A DNA stretch of 64,000 bases from Pseudovibrio axinellae (GTDB lineage: Bacteria; Pseudomonadota; Alphaproteobacteria; Rhizobiales; Stappiaceae). The notes under the pieces were generated by a model. It saw only the letters and a program-made list of their open reading frames with translations. It ran no database searches and was not told where the DNA came from. Made by a program: the position numbers and the translations under genes. Shown here one piece after another: positions 1-8,840 of this stretch (position 1 is its first letter; every line of letters begins with the position of its first letter). The DNA lies in contig NZ_FOFM01000005.1 of the NCBI RefSeq assembly GCF_900110875.1, forward strand, positions 248,001 to 312,000. Direction: 5' to 3'.

Positions 1-2
1 TG

Positions 3-770
3 ATGGGACGAGCAAAAGCAAAACTGGGCGGAACCAAAGGGCAAATTGGCCTGTTGGTTTTCGCTCTCCTGCTTTTCTGGCTTGGTCCTGCCGCCGCCCA
101 AAGCATTTCCATTGACTTTGGCGGCGGAGAAGGCAACTCGGTAACAGAGCGCGCTGTACAGCTGGTCATGCTGTTGACAGTCCTTTCTCTGGCACCAAGC
201 ATCCTGATCATGGTGACAAGCTTCACACGTATTGTCGTGGTGCTTTCCCTGCTTCGCTCAGCCATCGGCCTACAAACTGCACCACCCAACGCGGTTATGC
301 TGTCCTTGGCCATGTTCCTGACTGCTTTTGTGATGGCTCCCGCGTTTGAAACAGCGTGGGACCTTGGCGCAAAGCCAATGATCGAAGGAACAATTGATCC
401 GCAAGAGGCATATGAACGAGCCTCAGAGCCGTTTCATAAGTTCATGCGCCAACAGGTGCGGGAATCTGACCTACTCCTCTTTCAGGAGCTGGCAAAGGCC
501 CCCACTCCCGAAACTCCGGAAGACCTGAGCATGCGGGTTTTGGTCCCTGCCTTTATGATCAGTGAGCTGCGCCGCGCATTTGAAATTGGCTTCCTGCTCT
601 ACCTGCCGTTCCTTATCATTGACCTGGTCATCGCATCTGTTTTGATGTCCATGGGTATGATGATGCTGCCGCCAATCGTAATCTCACTGCCATTTAAACT
701 GATCTTCTTTGTGTTGGTTGATGGCTGGCAATTGATTGCTGGAAGCTTGGTAAGAAGCTTCGGAACTTAA
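3..770 (+). CDS. fliP: Flagellar type III export apparatus protein FliP
   Basis: FliP is an integral membrane subunit of the flagellar protein export gate, with FliQ and FliR. The 255-residue product has the usual length. It shows a cleavable signal-like segment (about residues 17-33, ending AAAQ), hydrophobic helices near 52-85 and 95-115, a soluble loop rich in E and P, and two C-terminal helices. The family signature of an FLTAFVMAP stretch is at about residues 105-113. The start ATG at 3 overlaps a TGA at 1-3, which is probably the stop of an upstream gene outside the window, so fliP is likely translationally coupled to it. The gene is complete. It is the only export-gate gene in the window. 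Identity is secure from sequence. Confidence 0.96.
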   Translation: MGRAKAKLGGTKGQIGLLVFALLLFWLGPAAAQSISIDFGGGEGNSVTERAVQLVMLLTVLSLAPSILIMVTSFTRIVVVLSLLRSAIGLQTAPPNAVMLSLAMFLTAFVMAPAFETAWDLGAKPMIEGTIDPQEAYERASEPFHKFMRQQVRESDLLLFQELAKAPTPETPEDLSMRVLVPAFMISELRRAFEIGFLLYLPFLIIDLVIASVLMSMGMMMLPPIVISLPFKLIFFVLVDGWQLIAGSLVRSFGT

Positions 771-983
771 CGTGGATCGCCCGAACACATTCATTAAAGG
801 TGTTTGGGCGTCCCGTATTATTTTGAAAAAGCAGACACGACAAAGCGACGTCCCTTACCTAAAATTCAAAGAGCCTCTCATATTTCCATTAAGACCCCAC
901 ATTATTTGGGGATGTCAATTTATCATTTTAGCGGCAGCTTTCGTCTATCAAAAGATAAAAGCACTCCAATCTTTGAGGCTCCA

Positions 984-1469
984 ATGAAGTCCTTTCAAAA
1001 ATTATTTTTTTGTTTCTCCCTCATACTGATACACAGCGCAATAAGCGCCACCGCTCAGACCCCGACAAAGCAAGAAATTGAAGTTATTGCGAAGTGCGTA
1101 GAGAACAGGGGCGGCGGCTATCCTGCCATGGCATGTTACGGTGAAGTCACGGAAGAATGTATCGGTGAGGCCTACCAAAACAGCAAGATGGTTTACTGCG
1201 CCGTGCAAGAATACATGATTTGGGATCAGCGCTTAAATGCAGCCTATCAAAAAATCATGAAAGTGGCGAAGCCCCAAGTAAAGACAAGCCTGAAGTCAGC
1301 TCAAAAATCCTGGATCAAGTTTCGCGATGAAACGTGCTCGGCAAATGCAATGGTGTTTGAGGGCGGAACGCTCGCCAGCCTTATCATGGCAGATTGCCTC
1401 AGCGAACAAACTGCTGTGCGCAGCTTGCAACTTGAGCAATTTATTACAGAAGCTGACCTCTTTGACTGA
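984..1469 (+). CDS. Secreted LprI/DUF1311-like protein
   Basis: A small exported protein of 161 residues. The ATG at 984 is preferred over an in-frame start at 804 because it puts a Sec signal peptide (about residues 1-23, hydrophobic core then ATAQ) at the N terminus. The mature part has several cysteines and a C-terminal stretch (RLNAAYQ, then AQKSWIKFRDETC, then ADC) typical of the lysozyme-inhibitor LprI-like N-terminal domain, DUF1311. Members are periplasmic or surface proteins; lysozyme inhibition is shown for only some, so no function is assigned. It lies between fliP and the convergent repeat-protein gene and has no visible link to motility. Confidence 0.75.
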   Translation: MKSFQKLFFCFSLILIHSAISATAQTPTKQEIEVIAKCVENRGGGYPAMACYGEVTEECIGEAYQNSKMVYCAVQEYMIWDQRLNAAYQKIMKVAKPQVKTSLKSAQKSWIKFRDETCSANAMVFEGGTLASLIMADCLSEQTAVRSLQLEQFITEADLFD

Positions 1470-1515
1470 CCAAAACGGTTCAGGCCGATCCTTCTTCAAC
1501 CTCGGCTGCGTTCAA

Positions 1516-4500
1516 TCAAGCTTCTTCGGTTGGCACCAAAGGAACGGTTGAGAGGTATTGGCGTCTGTATTCCTCAAGAAACGACACCAGACTATCTCCG
1601 CCGCCAATGGACTTTGCAACGTTAAGAAACTCAACGCCGCGATCATCGATTGGACGGGTAACAATCTCAAAGACTTCTGCATCAGGTGACTGGCTCATCT
1701 TTTGAGAATACTTCTGGCGAAGACGCTCAAGCCCCAGACTGTCTTCCGCAAGCGTATAAGCAATTGCTGCACGAACAACATCAACGCGCTCATGATCTGC
1801 AAGTGGGACTTCATCAGACCAGCGGCTTCCATTCATTCGCTCAAGCTGCTCACCAGCCTTCTGCCATGACTGGGCAGACCACAGAGTATCAGCCCGAAGG
1901 CGATCCACATCAGAGCCAGACATATTTCGAACAAGCTGCAAAGCAAGGTCAGGTCGCCCGCGTTCACTCAAAGCACGCGCTTCAACAATGTTACGTTGCC
2001 GCTGCAATGCTGCTGGTAATTGCCCTTGCCGTGTCTGCGAAAGGATACGCAGCGCTTCCTCTGGCTTGCGGTTGAGCAGATAAACAACAGCCAGATCCGC
2101 TGCAATTTGTGCACGAGCAGCACCTTTAAGACGCTTATCAATCTGGTGTCGCAGCACCGAAGCTGCCTGATCCAGAAGGTCCATGTCAATCAGACGACTG
2201 GCAAGCATACGCGCCATTTCATCACCTTGGCGCCCGGCCGGCACCAACTCTCTGAAATCATAAAATAGCGCCAACGCCTTCACCGGCTCCAAAGCCTGTG
2301 CCTTGCCCTCTAAGAACAGCGTTGCAAAAACTGACCCCATCTCATGCTGAATGCTGGAGGTGATTCCAGCATCCGCATCAGACTGCACAGCCTGAGACAT
2401 GGCCTCAAAAGCTCTGCGATAGTTTCCTTCCTGCGCATGAAGCTGGGCCATCAGCCTCAAAGTCTTCAGCTCGGTATCATCTCCGCGCCAGGACGTAGCT
2501 AGCCCTTCCAGTGCAGACAAAGCTTCACCGGCATCAATCATGCCATCCCGAAAACGCAGCTTAATACTTAGAAAATTGGCCTCAGCACTCTCCGGCCCGT
2601 CGTTCGAGTGAACGACCAATCCATAAACGTCCAGCGCCTCTTGAGACCGGCCAGAAGCATCAGCAATGCGCCCGCGCAGCAAGTCATATCGAATGGCTTG
2701 CTTTTCGATCATATCTGCAGGCTCAATCTGAGACAAAGCAGAAAGGGCCGCTCCGAAGTTTCCCAGCTCTATCTGCGTCTTTGCAGAAGCCAGATTGAAG
2801 CGCACTTGCAGCATGAGCGGGTAGTTTGCCATAACAGCCTGCCCGCGCGCCAAGTTCGCGTGCGCACCTTTCCAATCGCCAAGCGATGAATGCGCAAACG
2901 TGCGCCAAACAGCGGCATCTGGGCTACTGGCAAGCTCCGGCGCGGCCAAATACTGGAGCGCTTCGCCCGGCCTTGACGCCAGCATTTGAGCAGCGCCCAT
3001 CATCACATTGAACGTTGCATCTTTTCTGATAAGAGGATCATCCTCTTCCATAATGCTCAAGGTACCAATAGCTTCATGCGCAAACCCGCTGGAAAGGAAG
3101 AAACGCGCCATATCCAAACGCGGGCCTTTCAGCTGGTCTGGCTCAGAGCGGGAAATAGCTTCCTCATGGTCCCGAAGCTTACGCATATAATCTTCAGGCT
3201 TTTGCTGCTCAATCTGCGAAAACTCAATCAACCCAGGCTGAGTTGGGTCTTTAAGATGGGTTCCAACAGTGGTGCCTTTTGAAAGACCTCGATTAGAGAT
3301 CTTCAAGCCATCAGGTCTGGAGATCACCAAGTCTTCACCAGTCAACTCAACATCAACGCCATCGGCGCTCGGAACGACCGCAAGACCTTGAGAACTGCGA
3401 AGAACCTGAACCTGCGGAAACAGATAGGACTTTAAGATGCCACGAACAGGCGCAGGGCCACTCACAACATAAATCCGGTCCCCTACGCTTTTATCGGTCA
3501 AACTATGAAGACGGCCATTTGCGCCAAATGGCAACCGCAAAATATTGGAGCCATCTCCCTGCACGTTTCTTTCAACATTCACTGGTGCAGTTTTTGTTGA
3601 GATGGTCGGCCCCAGAGTTATGGCCCAAGCATCATCTTGATATTCAATGGAAATCAGCGTAGTGCGCTTTAAATCAAAACGTAGCACCTGCGCATCGTCG
3701 ATTTCTTCAAGCTCCACATTGCGCGCAAGATCGCTCAGCACTGCCGGAATGCCGCGTCCATCCAGTTGCTCTGAGCTATCAAAGACGGCCCAAACCTTGC
3801 CATTGCGGCGAAATACAGCAGCCCCCGCCTGACTTTCAAACGGAAACACCAAACGAACCGTATCACCGATACGATACGTTTCAACGCCAACGACTTTCCT
3901 GGGAACAGCGCTCTCTTCCTGCACAATTGTTTCTGCAGAAGCACGGCGCGCTAAAGCAGGCTCGCGTCGTAAATCACCAAGCACAGTCGCTGTCGCCGAG
4001 ACAGCGACGTCACCAACAACCTCCGCATCAAGTGACAAAGGCACTGCATCCTGAGCAGCTGCCTGAACAACCTCACCAATTAGGTCAGCCTTAGGCTGAG
4101 CCTTGGCAGCGGGTGCATTTTCCACCGCTTGCGCCTTTTGGTCCGGCTCCGTTTCAGGTTTTGGTGTTGAAGTTGAAGCGGCCTGCTCAACAACCGCAGC
4201 CTCATGCTTCAAGACCTCAGCAGGTTCATCCTTCAAAACCTCCACGCTCTTACGCTCGGCTTCCGTCGGCTTAGAGATGGGAACATCAGGGGGTGTAAGG
4301 TGTTGGACAGGTTCACCAATGCGTTGCGGGGCAGGTTTTGCCTTTGGAAACGCCATCTGAGTATACGCAAGGTCTTCAAGTCCCGCAGCAAGCGCTGCAG
4401 CCACGCTCACAGGCGCCTCCTCGCTCGAAGGCTTTGGTTGCAAACTTACAGCAGCTTTGGCACGAGCATGCTGCCCGTCAGAAGGCACTTTAGCAGCACT

Positions 4501-5508
4501 TGCCGCTTTATCTCCAAGGGTCTTGATCATATTCGATGCACCCTCGGGAATCCCGTCGTCACCAAACAGCTCCTCGCGAACGTCAGAGACACGAGGGTCC
4601 AGTGTTCCGGTATTCTCTGGCGTCACATCAACAATAAACCGCTTTCCGTCCTGGAAAGAACGCACATCAGCACGTGGGTCAACGATCATATTAAAGATGA
4701 GATCATTGTCGCGTGTCTGCGATGCCACATCCAATACGCTTTGCGGCAAACTCACTTTCAATTGCGAAAGATCCAGATCAGCCGCCTGATCAAACTTCAC
4801 GCGCACGTTGTTTCCACTGCGCTCAAAAGCACTGCTGACTTTCACATTCCAGTCAAAAATCAACCGGGAAAATGTTGGATGAACTCCTGTGCGCAATCTG
4901 ACCTTGATCTCTCGGTCTTCCAGTGCATTGGCTTCTTCCAGCACACGAATACGCTCCAACGCCTCAGCAGCACGCTGTGCCAGTTCGTCAACCACGTTCT
5001 GCGGTAATGCAGGTGGTCGGCCCTGATAGTTGGAGGGAAGAAGGTCAATAAACAACCGTTCTCCTGCTTCCATACTGCTGATGTTCAACGGCTGGCGTAA
5101 AGCAAAACGCATCGCTGCGCCATCAGGATCAGTGCGGGCAATGGAAATGTAGTCCGCTAAGACGTCGGGCACCTTATCAACATTTGCAGCAATTCCCTCT
5201 GGAAAGGAAATGCGCAGCACGCTGGTCGAGATAGAAGCCTCATACGGAGGGAGCAAAGAGCGTTCAGGAAACGTAATCACTATTCGAGCAAAGCTGCCAG
5301 CATCTTCCACCTCCACAATAGCAGAGGCAGGTTCGGCCCAGGCATTCATGTCACACCCGCCTAAAGCGGTTGTAGCAAGCATTGAGGACACAAGCCAAGC
5401 CTTGCCCTTTACCTTCACCAAGCCGACCCAATGCAAAACATAACGTAGCCGGTAAGGTAAGGTGGCGCGCAGAAAGGAACGCTTCTGCTTCTCCCCAAAG
5501 TCCCCCAT
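1516..5508 (-). CDS. Large exported TPR-type protein of the fliLM-motE operon
   Basis: A 1,330-residue exported protein at the distal end of the fliL-fliM-DUF6468-motE operon. A hydrophobic segment at about residues 37-50 ends in LGGC (Cys52), so it is a lipoprotein or a Sec substrate. Residues about 60-320 contain two beta-rich, AMIN-like stretches. Residues about 330-520 form a low-complexity linker rich in A, P, E and K. A second beta-rich region follows, and from about 780 to the end there are degenerate helical repeats of TPR type. The start ATG has AGGAG upstream. Its position next to a MotE-family gene suggests a periplasmic role in motor assembly or stator function, comparable in context to rhizobial MotC, but I see no clear MotC homology. 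Function unproven. Confidence 0.8.
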   Translation of the reverse strand: MGDFGEKQKRSFLRATLPYRLRYVLHWVGLVKVKGKAWLVSSMLATTALGGCDMNAWAEPASAIVEVEDAGSFARIVITFPERSLLPPYEASISTSVLRISFPEGIAANVDKVPDVLADYISIARTDPDGAAMRFALRQPLNISSMEAGERLFIDLLPSNYQGRPPALPQNVVDELAQRAAEALERIRVLEEANALEDREIKVRLRTGVHPTFSRLIFDWNVKVSSAFERSGNNVRVKFDQAADLDLSQLKVSLPQSVLDVASQTRDNDLIFNMIVDPRADVRSFQDGKRFIVDVTPENTGTLDPRVSDVREELFGDDGIPEGASNMIKTLGDKAASAAKVPSDGQHARAKAAVSLQPKPSSEEAPVSVAAALAAGLEDLAYTQMAFPKAKPAPQRIGEPVQHLTPPDVPISKPTEAERKSVEVLKDEPAEVLKHEAAVVEQAASTSTPKPETEPDQKAQAVENAPAAKAQPKADLIGEVVQAAAQDAVPLSLDAEVVGDVAVSATATVLGDLRREPALARRASAETIVQEESAVPRKVVGVETYRIGDTVRLVFPFESQAGAAVFRRNGKVWAVFDSSEQLDGRGIPAVLSDLARNVELEEIDDAQVLRFDLKRTTLISIEYQDDAWAITLGPTISTKTAPVNVERNVQGDGSNILRLPFGANGRLHSLTDKSVGDRIYVVSGPAPVRGILKSYLFPQVQVLRSSQGLAVVPSADGVDVELTGEDLVISRPDGLKISNRGLSKGTTVGTHLKDPTQPGLIEFSQIEQQKPEDYMRKLRDHEEAISRSEPDQLKGPRLDMARFFLSSGFAHEAIGTLSIMEEDDPLIRKDATFNVMMGAAQMLASRPGEALQYLAAPELASSPDAAVWRTFAHSSLGDWKGAHANLARGQAVMANYPLMLQVRFNLASAKTQIELGNFGAALSALSQIEPADMIEKQAIRYDLLRGRIADASGRSQEALDVYGLVVHSNDGPESAEANFLSIKLRFRDGMIDAGEALSALEGLATSWRGDDTELKTLRLMAQLHAQEGNYRRAFEAMSQAVQSDADAGITSSIQHEMGSVFATLFLEGKAQALEPVKALALFYDFRELVPAGRQGDEMARMLASRLIDMDLLDQAASVLRHQIDKRLKGAARAQIAADLAVVYLLNRKPEEALRILSQTRQGQLPAALQRQRNIVEARALSERGRPDLALQLVRNMSGSDVDRLRADTLWSAQSWQKAGEQLERMNGSRWSDEVPLADHERVDVVRAAIAYTLAEDSLGLERLRQKYSQKMSQSPDAEVFEIVTRPIDDRGVEFLNVAKSIGGGDSLVSFLEEYRRQYLSTVPLVPTEEA

Positions 5509-5613
5509 ACTCGATTCTTACTCCTAAATTTAATTAGGTATGTGTAACAATTGGCTATTAACGCAAGCTTACAGACTCCAGCGCTAACAGCGATAAACAG
5601 ACAACCGGCTTGG

Positions 5614-6312
5614 TTAATTCCCCTGAATCTTCGGAAGAATCGAAGAAGAGGTTTTCACGTTCCGGCTTTCCCCAACGGCAAGGGCAATTGTTAACTGCTC
5701 AGCCATATCGGGGTTCATCTCAGACAACACATCGGCCATTTTGCGGGGTTGCATCTGTTTGACAACTTTCAGCATGATATCTAGGTCCAACCGATCAAAG
5801 ATCCGTGCAGCATTTTTCGCTTTCATGCTCTCATAAATTTGAACAAGGTCGAGGATTTCTTGCGCGGCCTGCTCTTCTTTGCGCTCAACTTCTGAATCGA
5901 TCGTGGCCTTCAAAGCCTTGAGTTCCTGAAACTGCTTGTTCAAACGCGCTTCGGCTGCAGCAAGCACCTGCTCACGCAACTCCAGTTCCTTCTCAAACTT
6001 GTTCAGTGCGTCCCGGCGATTCCCTAAACTGTTCAGCACCGCCAACTCAGAAACAGTGTTGGTTGGTACGCCGCTTTCTATGACAGCACTTGTATTTTGA
6101 GCAACTTGGATAGACCGTACATGTGAAGAGTTTGAAGGCGCATCAGAAACAGGCGTTTCAGTACTGGCAACCTCCACAGGCTCAGATTGCTGCGCATCTG
6201 CCACACGAATAGCCCCAATCGAGTAGGTACCTCCAAGAAAAAGCCCCAGCACCTTTAAAAGGAGAAGTGCGCTACCAGCAAAAACAACGATTGGTAGAAG
6301 CCTTAGTTTCAT
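5614..6312 (-). CDS. motE: MotE-family protein (MgtE N-domain-like)
   Basis: A 232-residue membrane-anchored protein. It has one N-terminal hydrophobic segment (about residues 5-27), a variable linker, a long charged coiled coil (about 95-150, rich in E, K, L, A), and a C-terminal helical domain with RIFDRLDLDIMLKVVKQM and PRKMADVLSEMNP. These segments resemble the MgtE intracellular N-terminal domain of the MotE family. In Sinorhizobium, MotE is a periplasmic chaperone of the motility protein MotC. Here the ATG overlaps the stop of the DUF6468 gene by 4 bases, so the two are translationally coupled. The symbol rests on family and context, not on close similarity to rhizobial MotE. Confidence 0.75.
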   Translation of the reverse strand: MKLRLLPIVVFAGSALLLLKVLGLFLGGTYSIGAIRVADAQQSEPVEVASTETPVSDAPSNSSHVRSIQVAQNTSAVIESGVPTNTVSELAVLNSLGNRRDALNKFEKELELREQVLAAAEARLNKQFQELKALKATIDSEVERKEEQAAQEILDLVQIYESMKAKNAARIFDRLDLDIMLKVVKQMQPRKMADVLSEMNPDMAEQLTIALAVGESRNVKTSSSILPKIQGN

Positions 6313-6863
6313 GCCACGCGGTCCTGAGCTTGCCTGCGAAAGCGCTCGATACGCGCCGCAGACTCATTGGCAGCTTCACTAATCCCGCGAGCAACAGAAC
6401 GCGACTTGCTTTTAGGCGCAGGCGGTTGGCGTACATCGCTCTCTTGCTCGGCAATAATTCCAGCCACGAGCCCTTCAGCAGCAGTTTCATAGGTCCGTGA
6501 GGTGGCCGATGCTGGTGTACCAGCACGCGAAGCATGGTCCGCAAGAGCGCGGTCAGCAACACCGCCAACACGGTCCAGCACATCTTCTCCAGCCCCTAAC
6601 TGATCGGAGAGCTTACGCGAAACAGCCTCTGCCTCACCCAGACGAGCGCCTAAAGTTCGGTCTGCATTTCCTGCGGTGGACTTGAGCCCCATAATGGCGC
6701 GCTCTGCAATTTCAGTTGCTGTGATCAACTCTGAGATCGTAGCGCGCAAGGATTCTTCATCAGAGCGCAAACGGCTCAAACGCTGATTCAGCCTCCAGCA
6801 ATAGCTGATGGTGACCACAAGAAGAACTGCAACAATGCATTCAATGATAAGACCGAGGGTCAT
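6309..6863 (-). CDS. DUF6468 membrane-anchored flagellar-operon protein
   Basis: A 184-residue protein with one N-terminal transmembrane helix (about residues 5-23), followed by a coiled-coil region (about 28-110) and a basic, Ala/Ser-rich tail. It matches the small DUF6468 family, which is found next to fliM in alphaproteobacteria. It starts 2 bases after the fliM stop and overlaps motE by 4 bases, so it is certainly cotranscribed with the C-ring gene. A role at the inner-membrane base of the motor is inferred from position only. Confidence 0.75.
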   Translation of the reverse strand: MTLGLIIECIVAVLLVVTISYCWRLNQRLSRLRSDEESLRATISELITATEIAERAIMGLKSTAGNADRTLGARLGEAEAVSRKLSDQLGAGEDVLDRVGGVADRALADHASRAGTPASATSRTYETAAEGLVAGIIAEQESDVRQPPAPKSKSRSVARGISEAANESAARIERFRRQAQDRVA

Positions 6864-6865
6864 AG

Positions 6866-8053
6866 CTAGCTTGTCTCCAGTTCGTTTTGCAGGGACTTTT
6901 CAAAAGCGGCAAGTGTCATTTTGGATTGTTTTAATTTCTTCGAAATCTCAATGGAAATTCGGTCATCAACATGCCCCATCAGGCCCTCCGTCAATGCCAC
7001 TCCCCCGCATTTCACCTGCACAGGATCACGTGGGCCAGTGTCAAACAACAATGTTTGCCCCACTTCCAGATTCAACACCCGTTGCAACGGGATTGTATTT
7101 TCGTAAAGCACTGCATCAACTTGCACTTCTGAGGAGTAAACCTCTGTCGCAAGGTGCTCTTCCCAAATGGAATCACGCCCGAACTTTTCCCCCATGAACA
7201 TCTGCAGCAGCAGGTCACGGATTGGTTCAAGGGTCGCATAGGGCAGCACAATCTCCACCTTACCGCCACGGTCTTCCATATCGATACGCAGCTCAACCAT
7301 GATGGCTGCATTCGCAGGCCGCGAGATCGCAGCAAAGCGCGGATTGGTTTCAAGGCGTTCCAGCGGGAAACTGACAGGCGAAAGCGGACCAAACGCCTGT
7401 TCTGCATCCAGCAGGATAATCTCAATCATCCGGCGCACCAGATTACTTTCGATCGTCGTATATGGTCGTCCTTCAACCCGTGTTGGAGAAGACCCCCGAC
7501 CACCGCCAAGCAACACATCAATAATGGAATAAATCAGAGAGCTTTCAACGGTAACAAGCCCAAAGCCATCCCATTCTTTTGCCTTGAACACGCCAAGGAT
7601 TGCAGGCAGCGGAATAGAGTTGAGGTAATCACCAAAGCGCACGTTGGTCATGGAGTCTAAAGAGACTTCTACATTGTCCGACGTAAAGTTGCGTAAAGAA
7701 GTCGTGGTCAGCCGCACCAAACGGTCAAACACGATTTCTAGCATGGGCAAACGCTCATAGGACACCATCGCCGAGTTGATGAGGGCACGAATGCCACCTT
7801 CATCACCGGTCAGCGACCCATCCAGCGTAAAGCCGAGCAGGTTATCAATTTCTTCCTGATTAAGGATACGGTCGGCACCGCGAGAAGCACTCTCAAGATC
7901 AGGCTCACTGTCATCAATCATTGCAGCCCATTGGGCCGCAGCTTCTTCGCCGCCTTCTACGCCTTGCTCTTGAAGCGCCGCGCCCCACGCAGCTGCAAGG
8001 TCCTCATCGCTATCTCCACTACCATTTTCGGGAAGAGTATCGGTATCTGACAT
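6866..8053 (-). CDS. fliM: Flagellar motor switch protein FliM
   Basis: FliM is the middle C-ring subunit. It binds phosphorylated CheY and, with FliG and FliN, sets rotation direction. The 395-residue product has an N-terminal acidic extension of about 60 residues before the CheY-binding motif LNQEEIDNLLGF (64-75), as is usual in alphaproteobacteria. The CheC-like middle domain and the C-terminal SpoA/FliN-like domain (about 310-390, with LEVGQTLLFD) follow. It starts 11 bases after the fliL stop and is followed after 2 bases by the DUF6468 gene. Identity is secure. Confidence 0.97.
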   Translation of the reverse strand: MSDTDTLPENGSGDSDEDLAAAWGAALQEQGVEGGEEAAAQWAAMIDDSEPDLESASRGADRILNQEEIDNLLGFTLDGSLTGDEGGIRALINSAMVSYERLPMLEIVFDRLVRLTTTSLRNFTSDNVEVSLDSMTNVRFGDYLNSIPLPAILGVFKAKEWDGFGLVTVESSLIYSIIDVLLGGGRGSSPTRVEGRPYTTIESNLVRRMIEIILLDAEQAFGPLSPVSFPLERLETNPRFAAISRPANAAIMVELRIDMEDRGGKVEIVLPYATLEPIRDLLLQMFMGEKFGRDSIWEEHLATEVYSSEVQVDAVLYENTIPLQRVLNLEVGQTLLFDTGPRDPVQVKCGGVALTEGLMGHVDDRISIEISKKLKQSKMTLAAFEKSLQNELETS

Positions 8054-8064
8054 ATGCCGCTCCC

Positions 8065-8562
8065 CTACTGAATCAGGATCTCTTTAAAGAGAACCCCTTC
8101 AACTCTGGCTGGATAGATTGCAGAATTAATGCGGCGCAGCAGTTGTTCCTTCAAACGAAACAAACCAGCAGAGCCTTCAAGGTCGGCTGGACGAAGCTCG
8201 CGCAAATAAATCTGAAAGGCATCAAGAATACGGGGCAGATAGGGCTCCACCTGAGCAACCATACTGGCGCTCTCTACCTCAAGGGCAATACGCACCTTCA
8301 AATAAGTGGTGCGACCTTGAGTGGACAGGTTCACCGTCATTTCTGGCAGATCGTAAAAAACAACAGGCCGGGTTTCAGTCTGACCCAGAGTACCGCCACC
8401 TCTTTGGACGGTGGTACCCTCGCCTAGATTAAACAGGTCCAGGACATAGGCACCGCCCACACCAACGGTTAACAGTAAAGCGCCAACAATCGCGCCGATA
8501 ACGACCTTGCGCTTGCCGACCTTACCATCATCCTTGGTATTTTGCAGTTCCGGATCTGCCAT
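8065..8562 (-). CDS. fliL: Flagellar basal body-associated protein FliL
   Basis: FliL is a single-pass inner-membrane protein that surrounds the stator and supports torque. The 165-residue product starts best at the ATG ending at 8562 (MADPELQ); an upstream in-frame ATG would add nine residues with no family support. It has a short charged N terminus, one transmembrane helix at about residues 19-40, a Gly/Thr-rich linker, and a periplasmic stomatin-like domain ending in ILIQ. It is the first gene of the minus-strand operon fliL-fliM-DUF6468-motE-like-repeat protein. Its upstream region is shared with the divergent flgF operon. Confidence 0.93.
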   Translation of the reverse strand: MADPELQNTKDDGKVGKRKVVIGAIVGALLLTVGVGGAYVLDLFNLGEGTTVQRGGGTLGQTETRPVVFYDLPEMTVNLSTQGRTTYLKVRIALEVESASMVAQVEPYLPRILDAFQIYLRELRPADLEGSAGLFRLKEQLLRRINSAIYPARVEGVLFKEILIQ

Positions 8563-8593
8563 TTTTGCGTCCCGCCACATCGCAATCAAAGGT

Positions 8594-8646
8594 TTAACGA
8601 CTGTTAATACTAATTAAATGATTAACGAAGATTACCAATTGGTTAA
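8594..8646. promoter_or_regulatory. Cluster of TTAA half-sites between fliL and flgF
   Basis: TTAA occurs at 8594, 8604, 8614, 8622 and 8643, with TTAC at 8632. The first three are exactly 10 bases apart. TTAC at 8632 and TTAA at 8643 have the CtrA spacing (TTAC-N7-TTAA). The cluster sits just upstream of the fliL start and about 130-175 bases upstream of the flgF sigma-54 element. It may be a CtrA or other helically phased binding region. No half-site pair here is a perfect CtrA box. Confidence 0.4.
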
Positions 8647-8769
8647 TACCACCTTACTAAGCAATTTTTGCCTGCTAGGAAATTAAAGTAGGCATCTTTT
8701 ATCAGGTACTTAACAGATATTTTGCATTCGCCCCTCTCAAAACAGCAGAAAACCGCCAAAGCTCGAAAC

Positions 8770-8785
8770 TGGCACAACTTATGCA
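8770..8785 (+). promoter_or_regulatory. Sigma-54 type promoter of flgF operon
   Basis: TGGCACAACTTATGCA fits the sigma-54 consensus TGGCACG-N4-TTGCW at all but two fixed positions and has the required GG-N10-GC spacing. The predicted transcription start is near 8796, leaving a leader of about 45 bases before flgF at 8841. Class III flagellar genes in Caulobacter use RpoN promoters activated by FlbD and modulated by FliX, and fliX is in this window. Confidence 0.7.
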
Positions 8786-8840
8786 AGTACTGGTGTGCGG
8801 CAGGTCTGAATGGACTTACTGCAATGCTGGGGAGCATAAA

